Of a stretch of DNA of 64,000 nt, positions 18,451 to 27,394 are shown one piece after another. The notes beneath the pieces are model-generated. The model was not told the origin of the DNA and searched no databases. It worked only from the letters and a program-made list of their open reading frames with translations. The stretch is from CAVQUE01 sp046290435 (GTDB taxonomy: Bacteria > Actinomycetota > Acidimicrobiia > Acidimicrobiales > UBA8592), in contig JBKAGO010000040.1 of assembly GCA_046290435.1 (NCBI GenBank), positions 1 to 64,000 of the forward strand. The letters are read 5' to 3'. The first letter of the stretch is position 1; every line of letters begins with the position of its first letter. Position numbers and translations under genes: made by a program.

Positions 18451-19404
18451 ATGGTCGAGTCGCCCCTGCCCGTGATCGACATCGATGTCTTCCGACGCGG
18501 AGGACACGACATCGACGAACGTGTGCGCGGACTCGACGACGCCTGCCGCGAGGTGGGCTTCTTCGCCATCACCGGCCATGGCATCGACCGCCCCCTCACC
18601 GACTACCTGCTCGAGCAGTGCCGCCGCTTCTTCGATCAGCCCGTCGTGGCGAAGGAGGCCATCGCCATCGGGCGTTCGTGCAACCACACGGGCTATGTCG
18701 GTTTCGCAGCCGAGCGCCTCCAGGCCGACATCGAACCCGACGCGAAGGAGGCCCTCGATCTCGCGCTCGAGCCCGCGGCGCTGCTGCCGACCGGCGAGTG
18801 CCAGAGCGCACCGATCAGCCAGATGCCGGCTCTCGAGCACTTCGACACGACGGTGATCGCCTATCAGCGGGCCGCGATGGAAGCCGCCACGATCGTGTTG
18901 CGCGGCCTGGCCATCGCGTTGGACCTGCGTGCCGGGTTCTTCGAACGCCGGATGCGCCAACCGTCCTGCAACCTACGGATGGTGCACTACCCGCCCATCG
19001 ACGCCGAGGCGCATCGCGAGGACGTGCTCGGTTGCGGGGCGCACACCGATTACGGGCTCGTCACGTTGTTGTTGACCGACGGGGTCGAAGGGCTCGAGGT
19101 GCGCCGACGCGACGGCACCTGGGTGCGCCCCGAGGTGCCCGAGGGCGCGCTCGTCGTGAACCTCGGCGACATGTTGGCCCGCTGGACCAACGACCGTTAT
19201 GTCTCCACGCCGCACCGGGTGACGAACCCGACCGACCGGCACCGGTACTCGGTGCCGTTCTTCGTCAACCCCGATGCCGACGCCGTCGTCGAGGTGATGC
19301 CCTCGTGCGTCAGCGGCGACGAGCCGGCGCGCTACGAACCGGTTCGGGCGGCCGACTACCTGGCGTCGCGATTCGACGAGACCCACGCCTACCGCGTCGC
19401 CTGA
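18451..19404 (+). CDS. Isopenicillin N synthase-like 2OG-Fe(II) dioxygenase (2 of 2)
   Basis: A 317-residue paralogue of the dioxygenase at 16261. It keeps the family features: GFFAITGHGID at the N-domain, iron ligands H198-T-D200 (CGAHTDYGLVTLLL), distal His near 255 (TPHRV), and RYSVPFFVN in place of the RxS strand. A purine-rich GAGAGAG lies about 10 bases before ATG 18451. The 145-base gap after the Rieske gene (18306-18450) may hold its own promoter. Two such enzymes beside one importer suggest successive oxidations. Confidence 0.88.
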   Translation: MVESPLPVIDIDVFRRGGHDIDERVRGLDDACREVGFFAITGHGIDRPLTDYLLEQCRRFFDQPVVAKEAIAIGRSCNHTGYVGFAAERLQADIEPDAKEALDLALEPAALLPTGECQSAPISQMPALEHFDTTVIAYQRAAMEAATIVLRGLAIALDLRAGFFERRMRQPSCNLRMVHYPPIDAEAHREDVLGCGAHTDYGLVTLLLTDGVEGLEVRRRDGTWVRPEVPEGALVVNLGDMLARWTNDRYVSTPHRVTNPTDRHRYSVPFFVNPDADAVVEVMPSCVSGDEPARYEPVRAADYLASRFDETHAYRVA

Positions 19405-19444
19405 CGCAACGCAGCCTGGGCGGTCGAGCGGTTGTTGCGCCCGG

Positions 19445-20209
19445 TCAGGCGCGGCGGGGACCGCCGCGGTCGCCGGGCCAGCGGCTGCCGCCGATGACGT
19501 CGGCGTGGGGCCAGAACGCGTCGGGGTCGAGTGGGCCGGCGTTGGTGATGCTGCGGGCCTTCATGGCGTTGGTGACCAGCCGGGCCGAGAGCAGCTCTTC
19601 GACGGGCAGGTAGCGGGCGACGGGGTCCCAGGGGCTGTCGAGCAGGCGGAGCTCGCCGTCGAGCTCCTCGACGTGGACCTCTTCTATGGTGGTGGCGACG
19701 TCGACCACGTGCGGTGGGTAGTCGTACTGCTTCTCGGCGCCGCCGACGGCGCGGGAGTACTTGGTCCACCACTCGTGCTCGGTGGTCTCGCCCGGGGTGG
19801 GCTCGACCTCGCCGGTGACGTCGCCGGCGAACTCGACGAAGGTGTAGCCCTGGTGGATGGTGCGGGCCTCGACGCGGTCGCCGAGGCGGAAGTAGCGGAT
19901 GTCGCACAGGAACTTCGGCTGGCCGTTGAGCTCGGCGCTGATGAACACCGCGGCTTCCTGGTCGATGCCCATGCCCAGGTTGTAGACGCCGTCGACACCA
20001 CCGAAGGCTGCGGGCACCTTGATGCTGACGCCGAACTCGGGTTCGCCGAGGATCGGCACGCAGTAGATGCCGATCTGCACGGTGGGGTCGAGCGGGGTGA
20101 GCCCCGGCGGCAGCAGCGGCGCGATGTTCGCCTCGATGGTGCGGTACTTGATGACGAGCTTGGGCCAGCCGGCCACCTCGCCCGGTCGACTCATGGGTGT
20201 GTCGGTCAT
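19445..20209 (-). CDS. Acetoacetate decarboxylase-like (ADC family) protein
   Basis: A 254-residue soluble protein with the acetoacetate decarboxylase fold pattern: an N-terminal ANIAPLLPPGLTP strand-turn that forms the pocket lip, a central FISAELNGQPKFLCDI segment, and a C-terminal SPWDPVARYLPVEEL. Aligned by eye, K99 in QPKF sits where the Schiff-base lysine of clostridial ADC lies, but the second lysine of that pair is Phe here. Decarboxylase activity is therefore doubtful and a hydrolase or isomerase-like role is possible. It converges with the second dioxygenase and precedes allophanate hydrolase on the same strand in map order, with 136 bases between. Confidence 0.75.
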   Translation of the reverse strand: MTDTPMSRPGEVAGWPKLVIKYRTIEANIAPLLPPGLTPLDPTVQIGIYCVPILGEPEFGVSIKVPAAFGGVDGVYNLGMGIDQEAAVFISAELNGQPKFLCDIRYFRLGDRVEARTIHQGYTFVEFAGDVTGEVEPTPGETTEHEWWTKYSRAVGGAEKQYDYPPHVVDVATTIEEVHVEELDGELRLLDSPWDPVARYLPVEELLSARLVTNAMKARSITNAGPLDPDAFWPHADVIGGSRWPGDRGGPRRA

Positions 20210-20345
20210 GGATTTCCCCCGGCGCTGATGGTGCCGCCCCGGTCGGCGGCCCTCGTTTCCCCGACTCTAGTACGGCGTTCAAGAGCCGTCGACCGGCGTC
20301 TCCCGGCGACGAGCCGCGCGCACGTCGAGCGGCTCGCTCGCCGAG

Positions 20346-22136
20346 CTACCCGCCCGCGGCCGCCGCCGCGCCGACATGGGCGCGCCAACCACCGAGGTGG
20401 GTGATGTCGTGGGCGCCGTCGATGGCGCGGGGTTCGCAGACGAAACCGGTGGCCCACGAGCCGTCGCCGAGCTCGACCTTGCCCAGCGCCAGCGGCGCCG
20501 GCACGAGACCGAGGAAGCGGCCGAGGCCGTCGGGTGCAATCGTCCAGACGTCGACCTCGATGGTGGCGCCGGTCGGGTCGTACACGAGCCCGGGCTTGGG
20601 CGGCGAATGACCGTCGAGGGCATAGAGCCGGTAGTTGGCTGCGGTGGCGGTGGTCTCGACGAACTCGGCGCCGAGATCGAGCAGTTGGTGCTCGAGGGGC
20701 TGTCCCCGCAGATGGGCACCCGCGACGACCAGCCGCACCTGCTCGCCCGGTTCGGGTTCCGTGGATGCCGAACCGCCGGCCGGCACGGACGTGGGCGCCG
20801 CAACGGCCATGGCTTCGCCGATCAGGTCGGCGGCGGCGCTCGCGATGGCATCGTCGGCCCAGGCCGGACCGTAGAGCGTCATGCCGAGCGGCACGGCCGA
20901 ACCCGTCCGGCTTCCCCACGGGAACGACATCCCCGAGAGATCCGCCAGGTTCACGAACGAGGTGAACACCCCGAGAGCGCTGTTCGTGCCGATCGGGTCC
21001 GCAGCGACCTCGGCCAAGGTGGCGCCGTGGGGCACCGTCGGCAGCGCGAGCGCATCGAACCCGGCGAAGGCCGCCTCGACCTCGCGGCGAAGCGTGCGCA
21101 GTCGGTACTCCGCCGCGTAGGCGTCGACTGCCGAGTACGCCCGCCCGCCTGCGATGATCGCCGCGACGGTGGGGTCGGCATCGTCTGGGTGTTCGTCGAT
21201 GAAGTTGCCGACGGCATGGGTCCGCTCGGCCACCCAGGGCCCGCCATAGAGCAGCCGACCGATCTCGAGGAACGGATCGAGGTCGACCGGGACCAGAACG
21301 AGGCCGTGCGCCGCTGCTGCGTCACACAGCCCGCCATAGGCGTCGATGGTCTCGTCGTCGGCACCTGCGGCGCGCAGGGCCTCGTCGGCGACGATGCCGA
21401 TGCGCTCGACGGTGCCTACCCGTGGCGCGGAGGACGGTCGGCGGGCGAAGGGATCGGTCGGGTCGAAGGCCGCCGCTGCGGTGTGCGCAGCCACGGCGGT
21501 GGCGACGTCGCGGGCGAAGAACGACACGCAGTCGATGCTCTTGACCGCAGGGACGACACCCGTGCACGACACCGATCCGACGGTGGGCTTCAGCCCGACG
21601 ATGCCGCAGAACGCAGCAGGCACACGACCCGAGCCCGCGGTGTCGGTGCCGAGCGCGAAGTCGACGAGCCCGAGAGCGACGGCTACCGCCGATCCCGAGC
21701 TGGACCCACCCGGAACGTGGTCGGGGTCGTGGGGATTACGGGGCGTCCCGTGCGGCGAACGCGTCCCGACCAGGCCGGTCGCGAACTGATCGAGGTTGGT
21801 CTTGGCCACCGGAACGGCGCCCGCTGCGACCAGACGTTCGACCACCGCGGCCGACATCGCAGGCCGGTAGGCGAAGGCCGGGCAGCCGGCGGTGGTGTCG
21901 AACCCGGCGACGTCGATGTTGTCCTTGACCGCGAACACCATGCCACGCAGCGGCACGTCGGATTCGGGACGCCCGTCGATGCCGGCGGCGATCTCCTGGA
22001 GCGCAGCGCGTTCGCCGACCGACACGAAGACGGCCGGATCGTCGTGGGATGCCAGCGTCTCGAGGAACCGATCGACCGCCGCTGCGGCGGTCATCGCCGC
22101 GTTGCCACGATCGGGAACCGATGGATGCTCAGCCAC
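20346..22136 (-). CDS. atzF: Allophanate hydrolase (AtzF-like)
   Basis: A 596-residue amidase-signature enzyme that would split allophanate (urea-1-carboxylate) to CO2 and ammonia. The catalytic triad is visible: K71 (AVKDNID), the cis-Ser in PGGSSSGS (145-147) and nucleophile S169 (GTDTAGSGR). About 130 extra C-terminal residues, from about 465, form the AtzF-specific second domain (LRGQPLEHQLLDLGA, YRLYALDG, then GFVCEP). The start is GTG 22136, overlapping the GntR stop by eight bases, so the two genes form an operon. No urea carboxylase is present in the window, so allophanate would have to come from biuret- or heterocycle-type breakdown. Confidence 0.9.
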   Translation of the reverse strand: MAEHPSVPDRGNAAMTAAAAVDRFLETLASHDDPAVFVSVGERAALQEIAAGIDGRPESDVPLRGMVFAVKDNIDVAGFDTTAGCPAFAYRPAMSAAVVERLVAAGAVPVAKTNLDQFATGLVGTRSPHGTPRNPHDPDHVPGGSSSGSAVAVALGLVDFALGTDTAGSGRVPAAFCGIVGLKPTVGSVSCTGVVPAVKSIDCVSFFARDVATAVAAHTAAAAFDPTDPFARRPSSAPRVGTVERIGIVADEALRAAGADDETIDAYGGLCDAAAAHGLVLVPVDLDPFLEIGRLLYGGPWVAERTHAVGNFIDEHPDDADPTVAAIIAGGRAYSAVDAYAAEYRLRTLRREVEAAFAGFDALALPTVPHGATLAEVAADPIGTNSALGVFTSFVNLADLSGMSFPWGSRTGSAVPLGMTLYGPAWADDAIASAAADLIGEAMAVAAPTSVPAGGSASTEPEPGEQVRLVVAGAHLRGQPLEHQLLDLGAEFVETTATAANYRLYALDGHSPPKPGLVYDPTGATIEVDVWTIAPDGLGRFLGLVPAPLALGKVELGDGSWATGFVCEPRAIDGAHDITHLGGWRAHVGAAAAAGG

Positions 22137-22854
22137 GTCGGCCTCCGATCATGCGGCTGAGCGCCAGCGCAGCCCGCTGTTCGACGACCCGCTCGGAGAT
22201 CTCGAGGTGCGAGTCGAGCCGTTGCTCGGCGGCGTCGGGGCCTTCATCGAGGAGTGTCTCGACGATGCCGAGGTGCTCGCTGATGGTCTGCTCGACACGG
22301 TCGGCGGTGAGGAAGTCGTGCATGCGGACGAAGCGGATGCGTTCGTTGACGTGCAACAACATGTCGACGAGGGCGAGGTTGCCGGCGGCGGTGGCCAGCC
22401 CGAGGTGGAACTCCTCGTCCTGCAGCACGAACTCGGGGCCGCAGTCGCCGTCTTCGGTGGGGGCGTCGAGGCCGGCCCATTCGTCGCGCAGGTCGGCCAG
22501 GCGGCTGCGGTCGTGTCCACCGCGGCGCAACGCCGTGAACTCGAGGCCCCGGCGGACTTCGTAGAGCTCCGAGACGGTGTGGAGGTCGGGGGCGGAGGGC
22601 GAGTAGCCGCCTTCGGGCAGCCGGAGCAGGAGGCCTTCGGCGTGCAGCCGGGACAGGGCTTCGCGGATGGGGGTCCGTGACACCTGGAGGAGCTCGGCCA
22701 GGGAGACCTCGGCGAGGCGCCGCCCGAGCGGGAAGTCACCGACCAGCAGGCGGCGCTTGAGTTCGTCGTAGCAGTACGAGGCGAGCGACCTGCCCGAGAG
22801 CCGGTCGGGCCCCGGGGGATCGTCGGACCCCTCTGTGTCCCGCTCTGTATACAT
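22129..22854 (-). CDS. GntR-family (FadR/FCD type) regulator
   Basis: A 241-residue regulator. The N-terminal winged helix (SLASYCYDELKRRLLVGDFP, then VSRTPIREALSRLHAEGLL) is the GntR DNA-binding motif. The all-helical C-terminal FCD domain carries the metal-type His/Asp positions (EEFHLGLATAAGN; SEHLGIVETLLDEG). It is the first gene of a two-gene operon with allophanate hydrolase, whose start lies inside its stop region, and it very likely controls that operon and perhaps neighbouring nitrogen genes. A perfect TGTATACA palindrome lies on its start codon. Confidence 0.92.
   Translation of the reverse strand: MYTERDTEGSDDPPGPDRLSGRSLASYCYDELKRRLLVGDFPLGRRLAEVSLAELLQVSRTPIREALSRLHAEGLLLRLPEGGYSPSAPDLHTVSELYEVRRGLEFTALRRGGHDRSRLADLRDEWAGLDAPTEDGDCGPEFVLQDEEFHLGLATAAGNLALVDMLLHVNERIRFVRMHDFLTADRVEQTISEHLGIVETLLDEGPDAAEQRLDSHLEISERVVEQRAALALSRMIGGRRG
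22846..22853. promoter_or_regulatory. TGTATACA palindrome at the GntR start codon, possible operator
   Basis: A perfect 8-bp palindrome made only of weakly GC bases in a very GC-rich region, overlapping the ATG of the GntR gene. FadR-type regulators bind short palindromes of this kind and often repress themselves. The position would block initiation or early elongation. Confidence 0.4.
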
Positions 22855-23171
22855 GGCTGTGCACCCTAGGAACCGGCTGGGTCCGCACGATTGCCACGGC
22901 GTGACGGTTCGGGGTCCAGTTGCTTTCGCCGCAGGAGCAGGCAGCGTTCAGCTCCGCTTCATGCGGAAGCGGAGCGGGCCATGGCACTTGCGGCTGCGTC
23001 GGTGCGCCAAACCACCGGCCGGCGGTCGTCACCGCCATCGGCCGGGTGCGGCAGACTCGGTGGAGCCGGGGCCAGCCGTCTCGGGCAGGCTGGCAGGCAA
23101 CCCGCTCGCGTTCGGGTAGAGCCGGGCGAAAACGATCGGCTGGGTCTTGGCCAGCCCGGGGTCAGCCGGGT
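22855..23171. other. Gap between ureD end and GntR start, with one clear hairpin
   Basis: These 317 bases hold no gene I can support. The promoter of the GntR-atzF operon must lie in the left part. A 9-bp hairpin lies at 22951-22975. Short direct repeats of TCAGCCGGG run into the ureD stop near 23160-23190. Confidence 0.6.
22951..22975 (-). terminator. Hairpin downstream of the urease operon
   Basis: GCTCCGCTT pairs perfectly with AAGCGGAGC around a 7-nt loop. It lies about 200 bases past the ureD stop on the minus strand and before the GntR promoter, where urease transcription would be expected to end. Confidence 0.5.
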
Positions 23172-23906
23172 TCAGCCGGGTCGGCGCGCCATCTGCGACA
23201 GGGCGTGTCCTGCGGCGACGCAGTCGGCGGCGGTGACCACGGCCACTGAGGCGTCGGCGGCGAGAGCGAACACGCCGGCGCGCGCCGGCGTCGCTTCGTC
23301 GCTGCCCGGGGCGGGCGCGACGACACGGGTCATGTGATCGCCCGGCCCGACCGAGATCTCGGTGACGACGGCGCGGGCGCCGGCCAGGCCGGCGGGGCCC
23401 TCCCAGCCGGGGGCGTCGGCGCCGATGCGCAACTCGGTGTGGTGCAAGACGGTGCCGGCGCGTTCGACGCGCAGGACCGAGGTCAACGACCCGGGCTCCT
23501 CGCCGCTGCGGCCGAGCACCAGCGCCTCGGACCAGCGCAGCGTCGCCGTCGGCGCCAGCCGAATGCGGGTGCGCTGGACATGACGGCTGGCCATGACGCT
23601 GATCACGGGTTGCGGGTCCCAGTCGAGATGGGCGCCGTCGGCCACATCGACGGCGATGTCGAGCACCGATTCGCCGGCTCCGGGGAGCACCATCGACGCG
23701 GCCACGCTGCGCACGGTCAGGGTCGCCCCGGCGCCGACCGTCACCTCGTACGCCAGGCAATCGCCACCCAGAGGCCCGGCCGCGCCGCCCACCAACTGCA
23801 GGGCGTGCGGCGTGGGCCGCAGCAGCAGCGGCGGATCCGACCGCAGCGTGCGGTAGCGCGTCGCGCCACCGACGGCGATGGCCTCGATGACGGCGGTCGC
23901 CCTCAT
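23172..23906 (-). CDS. ureD: Urease accessory protein UreD
   Basis: A 244-residue UreD/UreH, the scaffold of the UreD-UreF-UreG complex that delivers nickel to apo-urease. Typical segments are seen: LLLRPTPHALQLVGGAAGPLGGD near the start, VTVGAGATLTVRSVAASMVLPG, and HLDWDPQPVISV with TRIRLAPTATLRWSEALVLGR. It is last in the operon. It starts 39 bases after ureG. The shorter, Ala-rich form is usual in Actinomycetota. Confidence 0.88.
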   Translation of the reverse strand: MRATAVIEAIAVGGATRYRTLRSDPPLLLRPTPHALQLVGGAAGPLGGDCLAYEVTVGAGATLTVRSVAASMVLPGAGESVLDIAVDVADGAHLDWDPQPVISVMASRHVQRTRIRLAPTATLRWSEALVLGRSGEEPGSLTSVLRVERAGTVLHHTELRIGADAPGWEGPAGLAGARAVVTEISVGPGDHMTRVVAPAPGSDEATPARAGVFALAADASVAVVTAADCVAAGHALSQMARRPG

Positions 23907-23945
23907 CGTCGCATCGGCGTCGTCACCGGCGGGTGGCCTGGTCGA

Positions 23946-24629
23946 TCATGCGGACACCGGCCGCCACGCGTGGACGAGCGCACGGACCCAGTCGGCGACC
24001 TCGTCGACGCCACCGGGCGCGGTGACCGAAGTGGCGATCACCGGGAGCTCGCCTCGGCGTTCGGTCGCGTCGGCGACCATGCGGTCGACGTCGGAGCCGA
24101 CATAGGGGGCGAGGTCGGTCTTGTTGATGACCAGCAGGTCGGCGGTGGCGATGCCGGGGCCGCCCTTGCGGGGGATGTCGTCGCCGCCGGCGGTGTCGAT
24201 CACGAAGATCTGCCGGTCGACGAGAGCTCGGCTGAAGATGGCGGTGAGGTTGTCGCCGCCGCTCTCCACGAGGGTCACCGCCACGTCGCCGAGGCGGACC
24301 TCGAGACCCTCGACGGCGTCGAGGTTGGCCGAGATGTCGTCGCGGATCGCGGTGTGGGGACAGCAGCCCGTCTCGACGGCGACGATGCGTTCGACCGGCA
24401 GCACCTCGGCCCGGCGCAGGGCCTCGGCGTCCTCGCTGGTGAAGATGTCGTTGGTGATCACCGCGATGGACAGCTCGTCGCGCAGCGTCGTGCACAGGGC
24501 GGCGACGAGCGACGTCTTGCCCGAGCCGACCGGCCCGCCGATGCCGATGCGCAGCGGACGGTCGCCGGGTCCGCCGGGCGCGGGGTGTTCGTGGGTGTGA
24601 TCGTGGCTGTGGTCGTGTCCGGCACCCAT
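23946..24629 (-). CDS. ureG: Urease accessory GTPase UreG with His-rich N-terminus
   Basis: A 227-residue SIMIBI-class GTPase that drives nickel insertion. The P-loop is GPVGSGKTS (about residues 32-40). Then come VITNDIFTSEDAEAL, the metal-binding CPH motif in VETGCCPHTAIRDD, VESGGDNLTAIFS, and the NKTDLAPYVG guanine-specificity motif. The first 20 residues are rich in His and Asp (HDHSHDHTHEH). In operons lacking the nickel chaperone UreE, such a tail is thought to store or pass nickel, and no ureE is present here. Confidence 0.95.
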   Translation of the reverse strand: MGAGHDHSHDHTHEHPAPGGPGDRPLRIGIGGPVGSGKTSLVAALCTTLRDELSIAVITNDIFTSEDAEALRRAEVLPVERIVAVETGCCPHTAIRDDISANLDAVEGLEVRLGDVAVTLVESGGDNLTAIFSRALVDRQIFVIDTAGGDDIPRKGGPGIATADLLVINKTDLAPYVGSDVDRMVADATERRGELPVIATSVTAPGGVDEVADWVRALVHAWRPVSA

Positions 24630-24720
24630 GGGTTGGTCCTCTCGGTCGGCGGGCTGGCTCAGGGCTCGTGTCGTTCGTGGCAGTGCGGGCGGCGTCGCCT
24701 CGGCATCACCGTCGTGGGTT

Positions 24721-25473
24721 TCAGGACTGGAACAGGCGCATGTCCCAGCGGGCGTGTTCCTCGGCCAGCAGGTCGCTGACCGGTCCGGTGGTGGCGGGGA
24801 GCTCCCACAGCGGCCGGTCGGCGCCGGCGACCGCCTCGGCGGTGAGGGCCGCGACGGCCGGGGCCAGGGCGACCTGGCAGCGCTGGACCTCGTAGGGGTC
24901 GAGGCCGTGGAGCCGCACCGCGGCGGTGGCGGACCCGGCGATCAGATGGTGGAGGTGCACCGTGACGGCGTCGTCGACCGAGAGCCCGGCCGTGGCGGCG
25001 ACGACGGCGTACGCCGCGACCTGGTGGGGCCCGTCGGCGCAGACGGCCACCAGCGCGTCGAGGGTGTGCGACGGCCAGATGCGACGCCCGGCCCGCACCC
25101 ACTGCCGCCCGAGCGACCGCGACACCGAGCGCAAGGCGGGCGAGACGATGCGCGCCTCGATCTCCGCGTCGATGTCGACCCAGTCGATCTCACCCCGGTC
25201 GGCGTTGCCGTCGTGGTGGCCGGCAGCGTCGCTGCCCGAGCTGCCATCGACGCTGTCCAACGAGCCGAGCCGCCGCAGGACCCCGGCGACGAGACACGCC
25301 TCGGTCCGCCCCACCGTGGCCAGTCGCCCCTCGAGGAACGACACCAGCCCAGGGGAATCTGCGAGAGGAAACGAGCGAGAAGCAGCCTCGTACCCACCCG
25401 AATGCGCATGCCCCCCGGAGGGAAACCGCCCATCGGCCAACAGAGCGAACACCACCGCTGATGAGGAAGTCAC
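24721..25473 (-). CDS. ureF: Urease accessory protein UreF
   Basis: A 250-residue all-helical UreF that acts with UreD and UreG in urease maturation. Family features are LLADGRFPSGGHAHSGGYE at the N-terminus and RLHGLDPYEVQR with LPLWELP-type segments near the C-terminus. It uses a GTG start at 25473; a GTG a few codons later is also possible. It is separated from ureC by 211 bases, an unusually large gap inside an otherwise tight operon. Confidence 0.9.
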   Translation of the reverse strand: MTSSSAVVFALLADGRFPSGGHAHSGGYEAASRSFPLADSPGLVSFLEGRLATVGRTEACLVAGVLRRLGSLDSVDGSSGSDAAGHHDGNADRGEIDWVDIDAEIEARIVSPALRSVSRSLGRQWVRAGRRIWPSHTLDALVAVCADGPHQVAAYAVVAATAGLSVDDAVTVHLHHLIAGSATAAVRLHGLDPYEVQRCQVALAPAVAALTAEAVAGADRPLWELPATTGPVSDLLAEEHARWDMRLFQS

Positions 25474-25684
25474 GCTGTTCGACCCCCTTGCGCCCGCGGC
25501 AAGTGGAAGGCCACCAGCGAGGGGGGTCTGGTGGGACGGCCTCCGGCGGTCCCCCCGGCGTCTGCCGAGCTACTTGCTCGGTCGGCAGACAGAAGACAGC
25601 GCGGCGTCAGCCGCTCCGGTGTAACTCGCCCGAACGGAGCGAGGGAGCGAGCGGAGCGAGCGACCGAAGCGAGTGAGGGCGAAA
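25474..25684. other. ureC-ureF intercistronic region with hairpin and GAGCGAG repeats
   Basis: A 211-base gap within the urease operon. GTCTGCCGA (25560-25568) pairs with TCGGCAGAC (25582-25590). Next to it, 25624-25680 holds repeated GGAGCGAG/AAGCGAG units flanked by ACTCGC and GCGAGT. The structures could lower accessory-gene expression relative to the structural genes or protect the ureABC message 3' end. No gene seen. Confidence 0.6.
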
Positions 25685-27394
25685 TCAAAACAACATGTAG
25701 CGCTGGGCCATGGGGAGCTCGGCGGCGGGCGCTTCGGTCATGACCTCGCCGTCGACGGTGACGGTGAAGGTGTCGGGGTCGACGGCGATGTCGGGGGTGG
25801 CGGTGTTGTTGACCATGTCCGCCTTGCCCACCGACCGGGTGTTCTCGATGGGCACGAACCGGCGAGCGACGCGCAGGCCGTCGAGCTCGCCGGACTCGAG
25901 CGCCACGGGCGCCACCCAGGCGAGGCTGATGCCGGGGGCGACGCCGGGCGACGCACCGAACATGGGGCGGGCGTACACGGGCTGGGGCGTGGGGATCGAC
26001 GCGTTGGCGTCGCCCATCTGGGCCCACGCCACCATGCCGCCCTTGATGACGGCATGGGGCCGGACCCCGAAGAAGGCCGGGTCCCACAGCACCAGGTCGG
26101 CGAGCTTGCCGACCTCGACCGAGCCGACCTCGGCGGCGAGGCCGTGGGCCACCGCCGGGCAGATCGTGTACTTGGCCACGTAGCGGCGGGCCCGGTTGTT
26201 GTCGGCCGGGCCGTCGCCGGCGAGGGCACCGCGCCGGACCTTCATGACGTGCGCGGTCTGCCAGGTGCGGATGACGACCTCGCCGATGCGTCCCATGGCC
26301 TGGGAGTCCGAGCCGATCATCGAGATGGCGCCGAGGTCGTGCAGGACGTCCTCGGCGGCGATGGTCGACGGACGGATGCGGCTCTCGGCGAACGCCAGGT
26401 CCTCGGGCACCGTCGGGTTGAGGTGGTGGCACACCATCAACATGTCGAGGTGCTCGGCAACGGTGTTGACCGTGTGCGGCCGGGTGGGGTTGGTGGAGCT
26501 CGGCACCACGTTGGGGTGCGACGCCACGGTGATGATGTCGGGTGCGTGGCCGCCACCCGCGCCCTCGGTGTGGAACGTGTGGATCGAGCGCCCACCGATG
26601 GCGGCCAGGGTGGTCTCGACGAACCCGGCCTCGTTGAGGGTGTCGGTGTGGATCGCCGCCTGCACCCCCGATTCGTCGCACACCCGCAGGCACGCGTCGA
26701 TGGCGGCGGGCGTGGTGCCCCAGTCCTCGTGGAGCTTGAAGCCGGCGGCGCCGGCGCGCAGCTGCTCCCATAGGGCCTCGGTGGAGACGGTGTTTCCCTT
26801 GGCGAGCAGGGCGACGTTGACGGGCCAGTGGTCGAGGGCCTCGAGCATCCGGCCGATGTTCCACGCGCCGGGGGTGACGGTGGTGGCCTTGGTGCCCTCG
26901 GCCGGCCCGGTGCCGCCGCCGACGATGGTGGTGATGCCCGACGCCAGCGCCTCGGACAACAGCTCGGGGCAGATGAGGTGCACGTGGCAGTCGATGGCCC
27001 CGGCGGTGAGGATGCGGCCGTTGCCGGCCATGATCTCGGTGGCGGGCCCGATGACCAGCGCCGGGTGCACCCCGTCGGTGGTGTCGGGGTTGCCGGCCCG
27101 GCCGATGCCGACGATGCGCCCGTCGCGCACCCCGATGTCGGCCTTGACGATGCCCCAGTGGTCGAGGATGACGGCCCCGGTGATGACCAGATCGGGCGTG
27201 CCCTCGGCCCGGGTGGCACCGGACTGGCCCATCGATTCGCGGATGACCTTGCCGCCGCCGAAGACGGCTTCGTCGCCGCCGACGCAGTCGTCGCGCTCGA
27301 CCTCGATGAACAGGTCGGTGTCGGCCAGACGGATGCGGTCGCCGGTGGTGGGCCCGTAGAGCGCCCGGTAGCGGTCGCGGGAGATCTCAGCCAT
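25685..27394 (-). CDS. ureC: Urease alpha subunit (catalytic)
   Basis: A 569-residue urease catalytic subunit hydrolysing urea to ammonia and carbamate in the cytoplasm. Nickel-site features are all present: AIDCHVHLICPE (HxH), the carbamylated lysine in GFKLHEDWG, the two His in the HTDTLNEAGFV and HTFHTEGAGGGHAPD segments, and the mobile flap MVCHHLNP with its Cys and catalytic His. The C-terminus RYMLF is close to the canonical RYFLF. The ATG overlaps the ureB stop by eight bases. Nothing suggests inactivation. Confidence 0.97.
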   Translation of the reverse strand: MAEISRDRYRALYGPTTGDRIRLADTDLFIEVERDDCVGGDEAVFGGGKVIRESMGQSGATRAEGTPDLVITGAVILDHWGIVKADIGVRDGRIVGIGRAGNPDTTDGVHPALVIGPATEIMAGNGRILTAGAIDCHVHLICPELLSEALASGITTIVGGGTGPAEGTKATTVTPGAWNIGRMLEALDHWPVNVALLAKGNTVSTEALWEQLRAGAAGFKLHEDWGTTPAAIDACLRVCDESGVQAAIHTDTLNEAGFVETTLAAIGGRSIHTFHTEGAGGGHAPDIITVASHPNVVPSSTNPTRPHTVNTVAEHLDMLMVCHHLNPTVPEDLAFAESRIRPSTIAAEDVLHDLGAISMIGSDSQAMGRIGEVVIRTWQTAHVMKVRRGALAGDGPADNNRARRYVAKYTICPAVAHGLAAEVGSVEVGKLADLVLWDPAFFGVRPHAVIKGGMVAWAQMGDANASIPTPQPVYARPMFGASPGVAPGISLAWVAPVALESGELDGLRVARRFVPIENTRSVGKADMVNNTATPDIAVDPDTFTVTVDGEVMTEAPAAELPMAQRYMLF

